16,466 nt of DNA from Syntrophaceae bacterium UBA7544 (GTDB lineage: Bacteria > Desulfobacterota > Syntrophia > Syntrophales > Smithellaceae), in NCBI GenBank assembly GCA_002479215.1, contig DLME01000209.1:412-16877 (forward strand). The letters are read 5' to 3'. Position numbers and translations under genes: made by a program. Below the pieces are notes generated by a model. The model saw only the letters and a list, made by a program, of their open reading frames with translations, was not told the origin of the DNA and made no database searches. This document shows positions 7,523 through 16,466 of this stretch, piece by piece (within the stretch, counting starts at the first letter, position 1; every line of letters begins with the position of its first letter).

Positions 7523-7648
7523 GTTATATCCGCAGGCTATTTTATAGTAAGTTATGGAATTCTGATCTGGTGTATCAGCGCATAAAATGTTTATAATGAT
7601 ATTATTAATTATCGGATAAAAAAAATTTAGCACAAAGGAGAGAGTATT

Positions 7649-9073
7649 ATGGCCGCGATAAAAACACCTAAGGATGTTCTGGAATTAATTAAGAAGGAAA
7701 ATGTGAAGATAGTTGATCTGCGATTCATGGATTTCCCCGGAATTTGGCAGCATTGCAGCTATCCTATAAGTCAGATTGATGAAGATGTGTTTACCCAGGG
7801 GCTGGGATTTGACGGTTCATCAATCCGCGGCTGGCAGGCGATTAATGAATCTGATATGCTTATCATGCCGGTGCCTTCCACTGCATTTATTGATCCCTTT
7901 ACTGCCGTTAAGACCCTGGTTATGATATGCAACATCCAGGATCCTGTTACCGGTGCCGATTACACCAGAGACCCCCGCAACATAGCAAGAAAAGCGGAAA
8001 AATATCTTAAGAAGCTTGGCCTGGCCGATACAGCTTATTTTGGGCCAGAGGCGGAATTCTTTATCTTCGATGACATACGTTATGATCAGAGGACCAATGA
8101 GGGCTACTATCATATAGACAGCGTAGAAGGTATCTGGAACAGCGGCAGGGTTGAGAATCCAAACCTGGGCTATAAGGTCCGCCATAAAGAGGGGTATTTC
8201 CCTGTGCCGCCTACCGACAGCCTGATGGACTTGCGCAGTGAAATGGCTATAGCTCTTGAAAACATCGGGATTGAGATTGAGGCTCAGCATCATGAAGTCG
8301 CTACTGCCGGACAGGCTGAAATTGATATGAAGTTTTCACCTCTGGTAGAAATGGCGGATAACCTCTTGAAATACAAATACATCCTCAAGAACACTGCCAA
8401 GAAGTTCAATAAGACGGTAACGTTTATGCCGAAGCCGCTATTCGGCGATAATGGCAGCGGTATGCATGTCCACATATCTTTATGGAAGGGCGGTAAGAAC
8501 TTATTTGCCGGCAACGGATATGCCGGGCTTTCTCAGATGGCCATGTATGCTATCGGAGGAATCCTTAAACATGCCCCGGCGTTATTGGCCTTGACCAGCC
8601 CGACAACTAACAGTTACAAACGCCTGGTACCAGGTTATGAAGCCCCGGTCAACTTGGCATATTCACAGCGCAACCGCAGTGCCGCAGTGCGCATTCCCAT
8701 GTATAGCACCTCACCCAAGACAAAACGACTGGAATTCCGCTGTCCTGATCCTGCCTGTAATCCTTACCTGGCTTTCTCAGCGATTATGATGGCAGCGGTG
8801 GATGGCATTCAGAATAAGATCGACCCGGGTAAACCTTTAGATAAGAACATCTATGATCTTCCGCCGGAAGAGGCAATCAAAGTAGCCAAGACGCCCGGTT
8901 CCCTGCGTGATGCCCTGAATGCCCTGAAGAAGGATCACGCTTTCCTGCTTAAGGGAGATGTATTCACCCAGGATGTCATTGATACATGGATTGACTACAA
9001 GATGGTGAATGAGGTTGAGGCAATGGACTTGCGGCCGCATCCGTATGAGTTCATGCTTTATTACGATATTTAA
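7649..9073 (+). CDS. glnA: Glutamine synthetase, type I
   Basis: 474 aa, close to the usual length of GSI-beta enzymes. It makes glutamine from glutamate, ammonia and ATP in the cytoplasm. Seen: [17 protein letters not shown] (54-70) near the active-site latch, [10 protein letters not shown] (132-141) with metal-binding glutamates, [12 protein letters not shown] (268-279), the [20 protein letters not shown] segment (325-344) and [19 protein letters not shown] (360-378). [10 protein letters not shown] (399-408) includes Tyr402, matching the adenylylation tyrosine of enteric GlnA, so covalent control by GlnE is likely. An AAAGGAG site lies 8 bases before ATG. It is transcribed away from the glutamate synthase operon from a sigma-54 promoter and followed directly by a strong hairpin. 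Confidence 0.98.
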   Translation: MAAIKTPKDVLELIKKENVKIVDLRFMDFPGIWQHCSYPISQIDEDVFTQGLGFDGSSIRGWQAINESDMLIMPVPSTAFIDPFTAVKTLVMICNIQDPVTGADYTRDPRNIARKAEKYLKKLGLADTAYFGPEAEFFIFDDIRYDQRTNEGYYHIDSVEGIWNSGRVENPNLGYKVRHKEGYFPVPPTDSLMDLRSEMAIALENIGIEIEAQHHEVATAGQAEIDMKFSPLVEMADNLLKYKYILKNTAKKFNKTVTFMPKPLFGDNGSGMHVHISLWKGGKNLFAGNGYAGLSQMAMYAIGGILKHAPALLALTSPTTNSYKRLVPGYEAPVNLAYSQRNRSAAVRIPMYSTSPKTKRLEFRCPDPACNPYLAFSAIMMAAVDGIQNKIDPGKPLDKNIYDLPPEEAIKVAKTPGSLRDALNALKKDHAFLLKGDVFTQDVIDTWIDYKMVNEVEAMDLRPHPYEFMLYYDI

Positions 9074-9081
9074 TAGAATAA

Positions 9082-9128
9082 ACCCACCAAGCCGCCATCG
9101 GGCTTTAGCCGATGGCGGCTTGGTGGGT
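9082..9128 (+). terminator. Strong hairpin after glnA
   Basis: A perfect 20-bp GC-rich stem (9082-9101 with 9109-9128) closes a 7-base loop, starting 8 bases after the glnA stop. It should end or protect the glnA transcript. No T-run follows, so intrinsic termination in the strict sense is uncertain and a repeat-type palindrome is possible. Confidence 0.65.
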
Positions 9129-9138
9129 CAAGGATACG

Positions 9139-9202
9139 AAGGTTCAAGGGGTCAAATGAAAAGATAATAGCCTTATTTGAATCCTTGAAGCCCGAGAACC
9201 TT
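9139..9202. repeat. Imperfect inverted repeat with TCAAGG motifs
   Basis: AAGGTTC (9139-9145) pairs with GAACCTT (9196-9202), and TTCAAGGGGTCAAA (9143-9156) pairs with TTTGAATCCTTGAA (9176-9189) at 12 of 14 positions. The low-complexity TTCAAGG wording suggests a dispersed genomic repeat. No coding content. Confidence 0.4.
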
Positions 9203-9273
9203 TAATCCTATTATAAGCTTTAAAATCAAATTAAAGTCTTCTCATAGAAGCAAAGGTTTTTCTCTCATTTTAG

Positions 9274-9498
9274 AGCTGCTTAATAAAATCTATTCGACTA
9301 ATAAAGAAATCAGAAATCCTTTCCCAAGTTGAATCGGTATCTTTAATCCATGATGAATCGAAAAAAGTGGATATACTTTGCAACAAAGTAAAAACCAAAA
9401 TGGACGAACTTCGCGAATATGTTGACGAGCTGGAAAATCTGGTCGATGACGAATTATGGCCGCTGCCTAAATTCTCAGAAACGCTGTTCATCAGCTAA
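9274..9498 (+). pseudogene. C-terminal remnant of type III glutamine synthetase
   Basis: After a TAG at 9271-9273, one frame stays open for 74 codons to TAA at 9496-9498. It ends with MDELREYVDELENLVDD, ELWPLPKF and ETLFIS. The pattern MxxLRxxvDxLExlVdxxlWPlPxyxxxLF is characteristic of the extreme C-terminus of GSIII (GlnN), an enzyme of about 700 residues. The remaining catalytic part is missing: upstream sequence contains stops and no GSIII-like segment that I can see. There is no good start or ribosome-binding site for the stub, so it is read as a deletion remnant rather than a gene. It lies just downstream of the functional glnA, hinting that two unrelated glutamine synthetases once sat side by side. 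Confidence 0.7.
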
Positions 9499-9631
9499 TT
9501 AATTAAAGGCTCATTTCTGGATATCTCCAAGGGCGATGCATTTTCATGAGATTCTGACACTACGGCCGGCAATCTCGATACTTATATCAGCCGATATGGA
9601 ATTAATCTCTATTTACCCATGCTTTAATAAT

Positions 9632-9668
9632 TGACGAAGCCGGAAAAAAAAGTTAAGAAGCTTCGTCA
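9632..9668. repeat. TGACGAAGC inverted repeat
   Basis: Perfect 9-bp arms (9632-9640 and 9660-9668) flank a 19-base A-rich loop. It lies about 140 bp upstream of carA. No T-run follows on either strand, so it may be an operator-like dyad or another decayed repeat. Confidence 0.4.
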
Positions 9669-9805
9669 TGTAAGGTGCAATAAAGGGAGCTTCCTAATAT
9701 CCAGAACCAATTATTCGTCAACTCCTTTCCTTTTTGGTCCAAATATAGTCTTGATTGGTCTGGAAAAGACTCCGGATGTTGGTTTAGTCGGGAGATAAGA
9801 TTTAA

Positions 9806-10948
9806 ATGCCCTTGTTAAATAAAGAGCTAAGAGCATTGCTTGTCCTGGAAGACGGCGGTGTTTTTGAAGGTTTTGCCTTCGCGGGAAACGGCGAAACCAT
9901 GGGCGAGGTCGTTTTTAATACGGGTATGACCGGCTATCAGGAAGTCATTACCGATCCTTCATATAAAGGTCAGATTGTGACAATGACCTATCCTCTGGTC
10001 GGCAATTATGGCATTAATGAAGAGGATATGGAATCGTCCGGTATTCATCTGGAAGGATTCATCGTTAAAGAATACCAGCCCAATCCCAGCAACTGGCGGA
10101 TGCGCCAAAGCTTGAAATCATTTCTGGAAGAACACGGGAAAATCGGCATAGAGGGAATCGATACCCGTGCCCTGACACGCCGCCTGCGTCTTTCCGGCGC
10201 CATGAAAGGCATCATTTCCACAAAGACAAAAGATATTGACTTGCTTCTTAAGCAGGTGAAGGCATATCCCGGACTTGTCGGACGTGATTTAGTCCGCGAA
10301 GTAAGTTGCACCAAACCTTATCTATGGAAAAATGGCACAGCTCATAGGGGTAAAATTTCCGTTACAAAGCCTGGCAAAAAATTGCGGGTTGTCGTGCTTG
10401 ATTGCGGCGTTAAATACAATATTTTAAGGCTTTTAGAAAAAAACGGCTGTGAAGTAATTGTTGTTCCCGCTTCTTCTACCGGTGCGGATATTATGTCCTA
10501 TAAACCCGACGGTGTCTTACTTTCCAATGGTCCCGGCGATCCGGCGGCCCTTCCTTATATTGTGGAGACTTCTCGCGCCTTGGTCGGGAAGCTTCCTATA
10601 TTCGGTATTTGTTTGGGACATCAAATAATCGGTCAGGCAATTGGCGGCTATACCAGCAAGTTGAAATTTGGTCATCACGGCATTAATCAGCCGGTAAAAA
10701 ATATGGATACGGGGCGTATTGAAATCACGTCTCAAAATCACGGTTTTGTCGTTGTGCCTGAATCGGTAAAAAATAAAGCGAAAAAAACCTTCGATAATTT
10801 AAATGATGCAACCTCCGAAGGCATGAAAATGCCTTTGACCATGAGCGTGCAATATCATCCGGAAGCATCGCCCGGTCCACATGATACGGATTATTTGTTT
10901 ATGCAGTTTGTTCAAATGCTGCGGAAAAAAAGGCGGAAAACCGCGTGA
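9806..10948 (+). CDS. carA: Carbamoyl-phosphate synthase small (glutaminase) subunit
   Basis: 380 aa, full length for the family. It hydrolyses glutamine and channels ammonia to CarB for carbamoyl phosphate, feeding pyrimidine and arginine synthesis. The N-terminal half is the CarA-specific domain ([29 protein letters not shown]). The class I GATase domain starts near 194 and contains GICLGHQ with nucleophile Cys269 and YHPE with His351 and Glu353; Cys269 has the same number as in E. coli CarA. GGGAG lies 11 bases before the ATG. Its TGA overlaps the GTG of guaA (GTGA), so the two are translationally coupled. Confidence 0.98.
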   Translation: MPLLNKELRALLVLEDGGVFEGFAFAGNGETMGEVVFNTGMTGYQEVITDPSYKGQIVTMTYPLVGNYGINEEDMESSGIHLEGFIVKEYQPNPSNWRMRQSLKSFLEEHGKIGIEGIDTRALTRRLRLSGAMKGIISTKTKDIDLLLKQVKAYPGLVGRDLVREVSCTKPYLWKNGTAHRGKISVTKPGKKLRVVVLDCGVKYNILRLLEKNGCEVIVVPASSTGADIMSYKPDGVLLSNGPGDPAALPYIVETSRALVGKLPIFGICLGHQIIGQAIGGYTSKLKFGHHGINQPVKNMDTGRIEITSQNHGFVVVPESVKNKAKKTFDNLNDATSEGMKMPLTMSVQYHPEASPGPHDTDYLFMQFVQMLRKKRRKTA

Positions 10949-12474
10949 TTTTAATAATTGATTTTGGATCACAATACAATCAGCTGATTGCCCGTCGAGT
11001 GCGAGAGCACCATGTATATTGCCAAATCGAACCGCCGGGTATCCATCTTTCCGCAATCAAGTCAATAAATCCGGAAGGAATAATCCTGTCGGGCGGACCG
11101 GCAAGCATTTACAGTAAGAGCGCGCCGCGGGTGGACAGCGGTATATTTAAACTCGGCATTCCGATACTGGGCATTTGTTACGGCCTTCAATACATGGTTG
11201 ACGCTTTAGGCGGGCGAGTGGAGCAGGCCGCAAAACGGGAATATGGCTTTGCCGAGCTTTTAGTAAAAAAGAAAAAGGGAATTTTTAAAGGTATTGATAA
11301 AAAAACTCAATGCTGGATGAGCCATGGCGACAAGATTGGCAAACTGCCTGCTGGATTTGTCATTACCGCCTCCACGGAAAATACGCTCGTAGCGGCGGCT
11401 GAAGATTCCCAAAACCACTTTTATGGCTTGCAATTCCATCCGGAAGTAGTCCATACCCATTCCGGAAGAAAAATCTTAGCTAACTTTTTATTTGATGTTT
11501 GCGGCTGTAAAAAAACCTGGTCGATGAAATCATTTGCCAATCGTGTCATTGAGGAGATAAGAAATCAGGTTGGCTCGAACAAAGTAATATTGGGCCTTTC
11601 CGGTGGAGTTGATTCTTCAGTGGCCGCCGTTTTACTGCACAAGGCAGTCGGCAAAAACTTAACCTGCGTTTTTGTAGATAACGGCGTTTTACGCGAAAAC
11701 GAAACCAGGCGTGTAATAAAAATGTTTAAAAAACATTTGCACATAAATTTGCGTTTTGCGCGTTCCGGGAAGCTGTTTCTCCGGCGATTGAAGGGAGTGA
11801 CCGATCCGGAAAAGAAACGCAAGATAATCGGCCGTACTTTTATAGAGGTTTTTGACTGCGAGGCCCATAAAATAAAAAACGTGAAATTTCTAGCGCAGGG
11901 CACTCTTTATCCCGATTTAATCGAATCGCGTTCTGCTTTCGGCGGTCCCAGCGCTGTCATCAAATCGCACCATAACGTCGGCGGCCTGCCGAAAAAAATG
12001 AATTTAAAACTCATCGAACCGCTTAAGCATCTTTTTAAAGATGAAGTACGGCTTCTGGGAAAAGAGTTGGGTCTGGCTGATGACGTAGTCTGGCGACAGC
12101 CGTTTCCGGGTCCCGGCCTGGCTATTCGCATTATTGGCGAAGTTACCGCGCAGAGATTGTCGGTATTGCGTAAGGCAGATACGATTCTGCTCGAAGAAAT
12201 CCGCGCGAATAACCTTTATTACAAACTTTGGCAATCTTTTGCCATCCTGCTGCCCCTGAAGAGTGTGGGGATAATGGGGGATCAACGTACCTATGAAAAT
12301 ATTCTGGCTATCCGCGCGGTAACCAGTGACGACGCCATGACGGCCGACTGGGCGCATCTGCCGCATGATTTTTTGGCGCGTATTTCCAATCGCATTATTA
12401 ATGAAGTGCGTGGTGTAAACCGTGTTGTTTACGATATCAGCTCCAAGCCGCCCAGCACGATTGAGTGGGAGTAA
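10945..12474 (+). CDS. guaA: GMP synthase (glutamine-hydrolysing)
   Basis: 509 aa. It converts XMP to GMP with glutamine and ATP. The N-terminal class I GATase has GICYGLQ (Cys78) and FHPE (His165, Glu167). The ATP-pyrophosphatase domain carries the PP-loop SGGVDSS (219-225). The C-terminal dimerisation domain includes the [14 protein letters not shown] segment and ends [16 protein letters not shown], as in canonical GuaA. The start is GTG, overlapping the carA stop; this start puts the [20 protein letters not shown] core at the very N-terminus, as expected. Its position between carA and carB is unusual. An inverted-repeat element begins immediately after its TAA. Confidence 0.97.
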   Translation: MILIIDFGSQYNQLIARRVREHHVYCQIEPPGIHLSAIKSINPEGIILSGGPASIYSKSAPRVDSGIFKLGIPILGICYGLQYMVDALGGRVEQAAKREYGFAELLVKKKKGIFKGIDKKTQCWMSHGDKIGKLPAGFVITASTENTLVAAAEDSQNHFYGLQFHPEVVHTHSGRKILANFLFDVCGCKKTWSMKSFANRVIEEIRNQVGSNKVILGLSGGVDSSVAAVLLHKAVGKNLTCVFVDNGVLRENETRRVIKMFKKHLHINLRFARSGKLFLRRLKGVTDPEKKRKIIGRTFIEVFDCEAHKIKNVKFLAQGTLYPDLIESRSAFGGPSAVIKSHHNVGGLPKKMNLKLIEPLKHLFKDEVRLLGKELGLADDVVWRQPFPGPGLAIRIIGEVTAQRLSVLRKADTILLEEIRANNLYYKLWQSFAILLPLKSVGIMGDQRTYENILAIRAVTSDDAMTADWAHLPHDFLARISNRIINEVRGVNRVVYDISSKPPSTIEWE

Positions 12475-12574
12475 ATCCCGTTAGAAATTCATACGGAATA
12501 TTTGAATCCTACGTGTGAATCGTCCTAATCGGTAGCCAAAATCGTATAGAGGCGGGTAAAATTTCTAACGGGAT
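12475..12574. repeat. Inverted-repeat element, CCCGTTAGA family (copy 3), between guaA and carB
   Basis: Perfect 15-bp arms ATCCCGTTAGAAATT (12475-12489) and complement (12560-12574) enclose 70 bases, total 100 bp. The arms match copy 1 at 2144-2185 for 14 of 14 bases, while the interior is unrelated to copy 2. It begins on the base after the guaA stop and accounts for most of the 125-bp gap in an otherwise tight operon. No frame of useful size lies inside. A MITE-like insertion or processed stem-loop are both possible. Confidence 0.75.
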
Positions 12575-12599
12575 AAAATACATTTAAAGAGTAAAAGTA

Positions 12600-15500
12600 G
12601 TGCCAAAACGAAAAGATTTAAAAAAAATTCTGCTTATCGGTTCAGGGCCGATTATCATCAGCCAGGCCTGCGAATTTGATTACTCCGGAACTCAAGCCTG
12701 TAAAGCTTTGCGGGAAGAAGGCTACAAGGTTGTTTTAATCAACAGCAATCCGGCTACAATTATGACCGATCCGGAAATGGCCGATAGAACCTACATCGAA
12801 CCCATTACAGCCGAAGCGGTGGAAAAGATCATTGCCCGTGAGCGGCCGGATGCACTGCTTCCCACTGTAGGCGGACAAACAGGGTTGAACACAGCCGTAG
12901 CGCTCGCCGAAAGCGGTGTTCTTAAAAAATACAACGTGGAAATGATCGGCGCGTCGCTGGAAGTAATCCATAAAGCGGAGGACCGCGAAAAATTCCGGCA
13001 CGCGATGGAAAACATCGGCTTGCGTATACCGAAGAGCGGCTTTGCCCGCTCCATGAGTGATGTTTTAAAAATTGGCGATGAAATTGGATTTCCCCTTATT
13101 ATACGGCCTTCCTTTACGCTGGGCGGAACCGGCAGCGGTGTGGCTTATAACCGCGAAGAGCTGATGGAAATCGCCAAAGGCGGCTTGGATGCCAGTATGA
13201 TTTCGGAAGTTATGATCGAAGAATCGGTCTTGGGATGGAAGGAATATGAACTGGAAGTAATGCGCGACAAGGCCGATAACGTCGTCATCATTTGTTCCAT
13301 TGAAAATTTCGACGCGATGGGAGTGCATACCGGTGAATCGATTACTGTCGCGCCGGCGCAAACTCTGACTGATAAGGAATATCAGATCATGCGGGATGCC
13401 GCCATCGCCATCATGCGGGAAATAGGCGTGGAGACAGGTGGGTCCAATGTCCAGTTTGCCGTGCATCCGCATACCGGTGAATTGGTTGTAATCGAAATGA
13501 ATCCCCGTGTTTCACGTTCATCCGCGCTGGCCTCGAAAGCCACAGGCTTTCCTATTGCCAAAATAGCCGCGAAACTTGCTGTCGGCTATACGCTGGATGA
13601 GATTCCCAACGACATTACCCGCGAGACGATGGCTTCTTTTGAGCCGACGATCGATTACTGCGTCGTGAAAATTCCCCGCTGGACGTTTGAAAAATTTCCT
13701 CAAGCCGACGATTTTTTAACTACATCAATGAAATCCGTCGGCGAGACCATGGCTATCGGCCGCACTTTCAAAGAAGCGCTGCAAAAGGCAATTCGTTCCC
13801 TGGAAATCGGGCGTTTCGGCCTGGGTCAGGCTCTGCCGGAAGATATAAAGGATAAAAAGGATTTCCTGAAAGGCAAACTAATTAAACCTAACTCGCTGCG
13901 GCTTTTTTATATTGCGGCGGCTATGAAAAACGGGATGTCGATTGATGAACTCTATCAATTAACAAAAATTGATCCCTGGTTTTTGCATCAAATCAAAGAA
14001 ATCGTGGACGCGGAAGAAGAACTGAAAAATTCTGCTCCATCCGTGGAGCTGCTCAGAGAAGCAAAGAAAATAGGTTTTGCTGATAGGGCGCTGGCTTCTT
14101 TTTGGAAAATGACGGAGTTGGGAATTCGTCAGTGGCGCGAGCGTGAAAAAATTATCCCGGTATATAAGCTTGTCGATACCTGCGCGGCGGAATTTGAAGC
14201 CTATACGCCTTATTACTATTCCACTTACGAAACGGAAAACGAAACCCGGCCATCCGCTAAAAGGAAAGTCGCGATTATCGGCGGCGGCCCCAATCGTATC
14301 GGCCAGGGGATCGAGTTTGATTACTGCTGCGTCCATGCGTCGTTTGCCTTGCGGGAAGAGGGCTGCGAAAGTATCATGATCAACTCCAATCCCGAAACGG
14401 TCAGCACCGATTATGACACGTCCGATAAACTTTTTTTTGAACCGGTAACGCTGGAAGATGTTTTACACATTCTGCGGACAGAAAAGCCCGAGGGAGTAAT
14501 TGCTCAGTTTGGCGGCCAGACGCCTCTTAATTTAGCCAAGGGATTAGAGGCGGCCGGAATAAAAATAATGGGAACATCCCCCGATTCTATTGATCGGGCG
14601 GAGGATCGTAACCGTTTTCAGGAAATTGTCCGCAAACTGAACCTCAATCAGCCCGATAATGATACGGCCAGAGATGTGGGGAAAGCGTTGCAGGCCGCCG
14701 AACGCATCGGCTATCCGGTACTGGTGCGGCCATCTTACGTATTGGGTGGCCGTTCTATGGAAATAGTATATGATGCGGAAACGCTCAGCGCCTTCATGGA
14801 AAGGGCGTTACTTATTTCTCCCGAGTATCCCATTCTTATTGATAAATTTTTAGAGGATGCCATAGAAATAGACGTGGACGCGATCAGCGACGGCCGGACT
14901 ACAGTTGTGGCCGGCATCATGGAACATATCGAAGAAGCGGGAATCCATTCGGGGGACAGCGCCTGTATTTTGCCGCCCATGACAATTTCCGCTCCTCTTT
15001 TGGATCTGATTAAAAAGCAGACAAAAATGCTGGCGCAGGAATTAAATGTCGTCGGCCTCATGAATATTCAGTATGCCATTAAAGACGGCAAGTTGTATGT
15101 GCTGGAAGTCAATCCCCGCGCGTCACGCACCATTCCTTTTGTCAGCAAAGCGATCGGCGTGCCTTTGGCCAAACTTGCCACCAAAGTTATGCTGGGTAAA
15201 TCTTTAAAAGAGTTGGGATTTACAGTAGCGCCGGAACCTAAATATGTCTCAGTCAAAGAAGCTGTTTTCCCCTTTAATCGTTTCCCTGATGTTGATATTT
15301 TATTAGGGCCGGAAATGAAATCTACCGGCGAAGTTATGGGGATAGATCACTCTTTTGGTCTGGCCTTTGCCAAATCGCAAATGGCGGCAGGATTCAAAAT
15401 GCCGACAAAAGGCACTATCTTTATCAGCGTTAATGATTATCATAAGGATAAGATTGTATCGGTGGCGGAGTCTTTTCAGAACATGGGTTTTAAAATAATA

Positions 15501-15806
15501 GCTACGAAAGGCACAGCCAAATACTTAAAGGATCATGGCGTTGAAGCCGGCGTGGTTCTTAAACTCAGTGAAGGGCGGCCGCATATTGTGGACTACATTA
15601 AAAACGGCGATATCCAAATGGTAATTAATACCAGCATGGGCCGTAAATCTTCGCGGGATGCTTATCATATCAGGCGTGGCGCGCTTATTTATAATATTCT
15701 TTACACCACGACCATCGCGGGCGCACGCGCCCTGTGCGAAGCGGTATCAGCAATAAAAGGTGAGAATTGGCAGGTTTGTTCATTGCAGGAATATCAAAAA
15801 AGATAG
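12600..15806 (+). CDS. carB: Carbamoyl-phosphate synthase large subunit
   Basis: 1068 aa, matching the family length of about 1070. Two ATP-grasp halves are evident: the N-terminal carboxy-phosphate half ([17 protein letters not shown] near 14-30; [20 protein letters not shown] near 297-316) and the C-terminal carbamate kinase half ([17 protein letters not shown] near 560-576; [20 protein letters not shown] in the second half). An oligomerisation region lies between them. The last about 130 residues form the MGS-like allosteric domain ([13 protein letters not shown], then [20 protein letters not shown]), so nucleotide or ornithine regulation is plausible. The start is GTG at 12600, chosen because [16 protein letters not shown] is the normal N-terminus; only a weak AAAGAG lies upstream. 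It forms the synthase with CarA from the same operon. Confidence 0.98.
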   Translation: MPKRKDLKKILLIGSGPIIISQACEFDYSGTQACKALREEGYKVVLINSNPATIMTDPEMADRTYIEPITAEAVEKIIARERPDALLPTVGGQTGLNTAVALAESGVLKKYNVEMIGASLEVIHKAEDREKFRHAMENIGLRIPKSGFARSMSDVLKIGDEIGFPLIIRPSFTLGGTGSGVAYNREELMEIAKGGLDASMISEVMIEESVLGWKEYELEVMRDKADNVVIICSIENFDAMGVHTGESITVAPAQTLTDKEYQIMRDAAIAIMREIGVETGGSNVQFAVHPHTGELVVIEMNPRVSRSSALASKATGFPIAKIAAKLAVGYTLDEIPNDITRETMASFEPTIDYCVVKIPRWTFEKFPQADDFLTTSMKSVGETMAIGRTFKEALQKAIRSLEIGRFGLGQALPEDIKDKKDFLKGKLIKPNSLRLFYIAAAMKNGMSIDELYQLTKIDPWFLHQIKEIVDAEEELKNSAPSVELLREAKKIGFADRALASFWKMTELGIRQWREREKIIPVYKLVDTCAAEFEAYTPYYYSTYETENETRPSAKRKVAIIGGGPNRIGQGIEFDYCCVHASFALREEGCESIMINSNPETVSTDYDTSDKLFFEPVTLEDVLHILRTEKPEGVIAQFGGQTPLNLAKGLEAAGIKIMGTSPDSIDRAEDRNRFQEIVRKLNLNQPDNDTARDVGKALQAAERIGYPVLVRPSYVLGGRSMEIVYDAETLSAFMERALLISPEYPILIDKFLEDAIEIDVDAISDGRTTVVAGIMEHIEEAGIHSGDSACILPPMTISAPLLDLIKKQTKMLAQELNVVGLMNIQYAIKDGKLYVLEVNPRASRTIPFVSKAIGVPLAKLATKVMLGKSLKELGFTVAPEPKYVSVKEAVFPFNRFPDVDILLGPEMKSTGEVMGIDHSFGLAFAKSQMAAGFKMPTKGTIFISVNDYHKDKIVSVAESFQNMGFKIIATKGTAKYLKDHGVEAGVVLKLSEGRPHIVDYIKNGDIQMVINTSMGRKSSRDAYHIRRGALIYNILYTTTIAGARALCEAVSAIKGENWQVCSLQEYQKR

Positions 15807-15819
15807 AAAGAGAAATTAT

Positions 15820-16466
15820 ATGTCATCTTTGTTCGAAAAAAAATCAGATGAATCCGGCCGTCCCCGCGAAGAATGCGGGTTGTTTGCCATTTACGGCCAT
15901 GAGGATGCGGCGAGAGTAACCTTTTTTGGCCTTTTTGCCTTACAGCATCGCGGTCAGGAATCCGCCGGCATCGTCAGCTCCGACGGTTGTAATGTTTCGG
16001 AACACAAGGGTATGGGTCTCGCTTCCGAGGTATTCAAAGAAGCAACTCTGCAAAAACTTGTGGGTAAATTGGCCATCGGGCATGTCCGCTATTCCACAAC
16101 CGGTTCTTCCACTCTTTCCAATGCCCAACCCTTTTTAGTTCATTTTGCCGATGAGTATTATGCTTTGGCGCATAACGGCAATATTATCAACGCGCAAAAA
16201 TTGCGTGAAGAGCTGGAAAACAGCGGTTCTATTTTTCAATCCACAATGGATAGCGAAATAATCATTCATCTCATGGCGCCGCATTTAAAAAACGGTTTGG
16301 AAAAGGCATTGACTGTCGCCCTCTCCCGCGTGGAAGGCGCTTACTGCCTCATTATGCTGACGAGAGATAAAATTATTGCCGCCCGCGATCCGCGTGGGTT
16401 TCGGCCTCTGGCGCTGGGAAAGCTCAACGGCAGTTGGGTTGTCGCCTCGGAAACCTGCGCTTTTGA
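15820..16466 (+). CDS. purF: Amidophosphoribosyltransferase, 5' part (cut by window)
   Basis: 215 complete codons before the right edge. The protein transfers glutamine-derived ammonia to PRPP, the first step of purine synthesis. Residues 1-18 (MSSLFEKKSDESGRPREE) form a propeptide before Cys19 in CGLFAIYG, which must be cleaved to free the class II glutaminase nucleophile, as in the Bacillus-type enzyme. LQHRGQESAGI, IGHVRYSTTGSS, LAHNGNI, STMDSEIIIH and ARDPRGFRPLALG follow in normal order. Thirteen bases separate it from carB, with AAAGAGA as ribosome-binding site. The PRPP-binding half and any Fe-S cysteines are outside the window. Confidence 0.97.
   Translation, partial: MSSLFEKKSDESGRPREECGLFAIYGHEDAARVTFFGLFALQHRGQESAGIVSSDGCNVSEHKGMGLASEVFKEATLQKLVGKLAIGHVRYSTTGSSTLSNAQPFLVHFADEYYALAHNGNIINAQKLREELENSGSIFQSTMDSEIIIHLMAPHLKNGLEKALTVALSRVEGAYCLIMLTRDKIIAARDPRGFRPLALGKLNGSWVVASETCAF

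Larger units (their letters stand above)
7084..7648. other. Divergent control region between glutamate synthase operon and glnA
   Basis: 565 AT-rich bases with no convincing gene. It contains a minus-strand sigma-54 promoter (7173-7189), a cluster of ATTGTT repeats and a TTGTC/GACAA dyad (7365-7413), a T-tailed AT-rich hairpin (7451-7484) and a plus-strand sigma-54 promoter (7506-7522). The repeat cluster lies about 95 bases upstream of the glnA -24 element and about 180 bases from the other, distances compatible with enhancer-type activator sites serving both. A sequence one base off the IHF consensus (ATCAA-N4-TT, near 7460-7472) sits between; that is weak evidence. Confidence 0.7.
9074..9805. 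other. Gene-poor stretch between glnA and carA
   Basis: 732 bases holding, in order, a long hairpin (9082-9128), an imperfect TCAAGG-type inverted repeat (9139-9202), a glutamine synthetase III stub (9274-9498), a TGACGAAGC dyad (9632-9668) and the carA upstream region. Before carA there is a small AGTCTT/AAGACT dyad (9747-9752, 9766-9771) and a TATAGT -10-like hexamer (9744-9749) without a convincing -35. I see nothing recognisable in 9499-9631. Confidence 0.6.

Noticed and set aside
7436..7633. 65-codon minus-strand frame upstream of glnA
   Set aside because: Covers the glnA sigma-54 promoter and leader on the opposite strand, low-complexity AT-rich residues, no ribosome-binding site.
7533..7648. 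Riboswitch in the glnA leader
   Set aside because: Only a weak CTGAT/ATCAG stem is visible; nothing resembling a known glutamine-sensing RNA.
9270..9491. 73-codon serine-rich minus-strand frame
   Set aside because: Antisense of the glutamine synthetase III stub; serine richness is a by-product of the opposite coding strand.
9499..9631. Possible further gene fragment after the GSIII stub
   Set aside because: Short peptide-like runs in several frames are broken by stops and match no family I recognise.

Overview
The window reads as part of an anaerobic, mid-GC bacterial chromosome. The likely source is a Desulfobacterota/'Deltaproteobacteria'-type organism such as a syntroph or sulfate-reducer relative. 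This is inferred from the ferredoxin-rich glutamate synthase genes, sigma-54 promoters at nitrogen genes, an adenylylatable type I glutamine synthetase and overall gene style; no single marker fixes the taxonomy. Almost every gene makes or spends glutamine.

Left part (1-7083, minus strand): a four-gene operon for a split, archaeal-type glutamate synthase with unusual partners. In transcription order it encodes: (i) a 616-aa GlcD-type FAD oxidoreductase fused to a two-cluster Fe-S domain; (ii) a 469-aa ferredoxin/FMN-barrel protein that is a degenerate paralogue of glutamate synthase; (iii) the 496-aa catalytic-looking ferredoxin/FMN glutamate synthase; (iv) a class II glutaminase fused to a GXGXG domain, cut by the left edge. 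No GltD-like NAD(P)H subunit is visible. The FAD/Fe-S protein and the degenerate paralogue are therefore candidates for an alternative electron input. This is the most interesting system in the window.

Centre (7084-7648): a 565-bp divergent control region. It carries two outward-facing, near-consensus -24/-12 (sigma-54) promoters, one for the glutamate synthase operon and one for glnA, with repeats and dyads between them. Then come glnA (7649-9073), a 20-bp-stem hairpin, and a decayed C-terminal stub of a type III glutamine synthetase (9274-9498) within a 732-bp gene-poor stretch.

Right part (9806-16466, plus strand): carA, guaA, carB and purF in a row. These are glutamine-dependent enzymes of carbamoyl phosphate, GMP and purine synthesis. 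guaA is wedged between the two carbamoyl-phosphate synthase subunits and overlaps carA by GTGA. purF runs off the right edge.

Two intergenic gaps (2125-2300 and 12475-12574) hold members of one inverted-repeat family with the terminal core CCCGTTAGA. They look like small non-autonomous elements or structured RNA cassettes. One supplies the stop codon of the glutamate synthase gene, and another begins on the base after the guaA stop. Taken together, glnA and the glt-type operon would form a nitrogen-regulated GS-GOGAT module, and the right-hand operon spends the glutamine on nucleotides.
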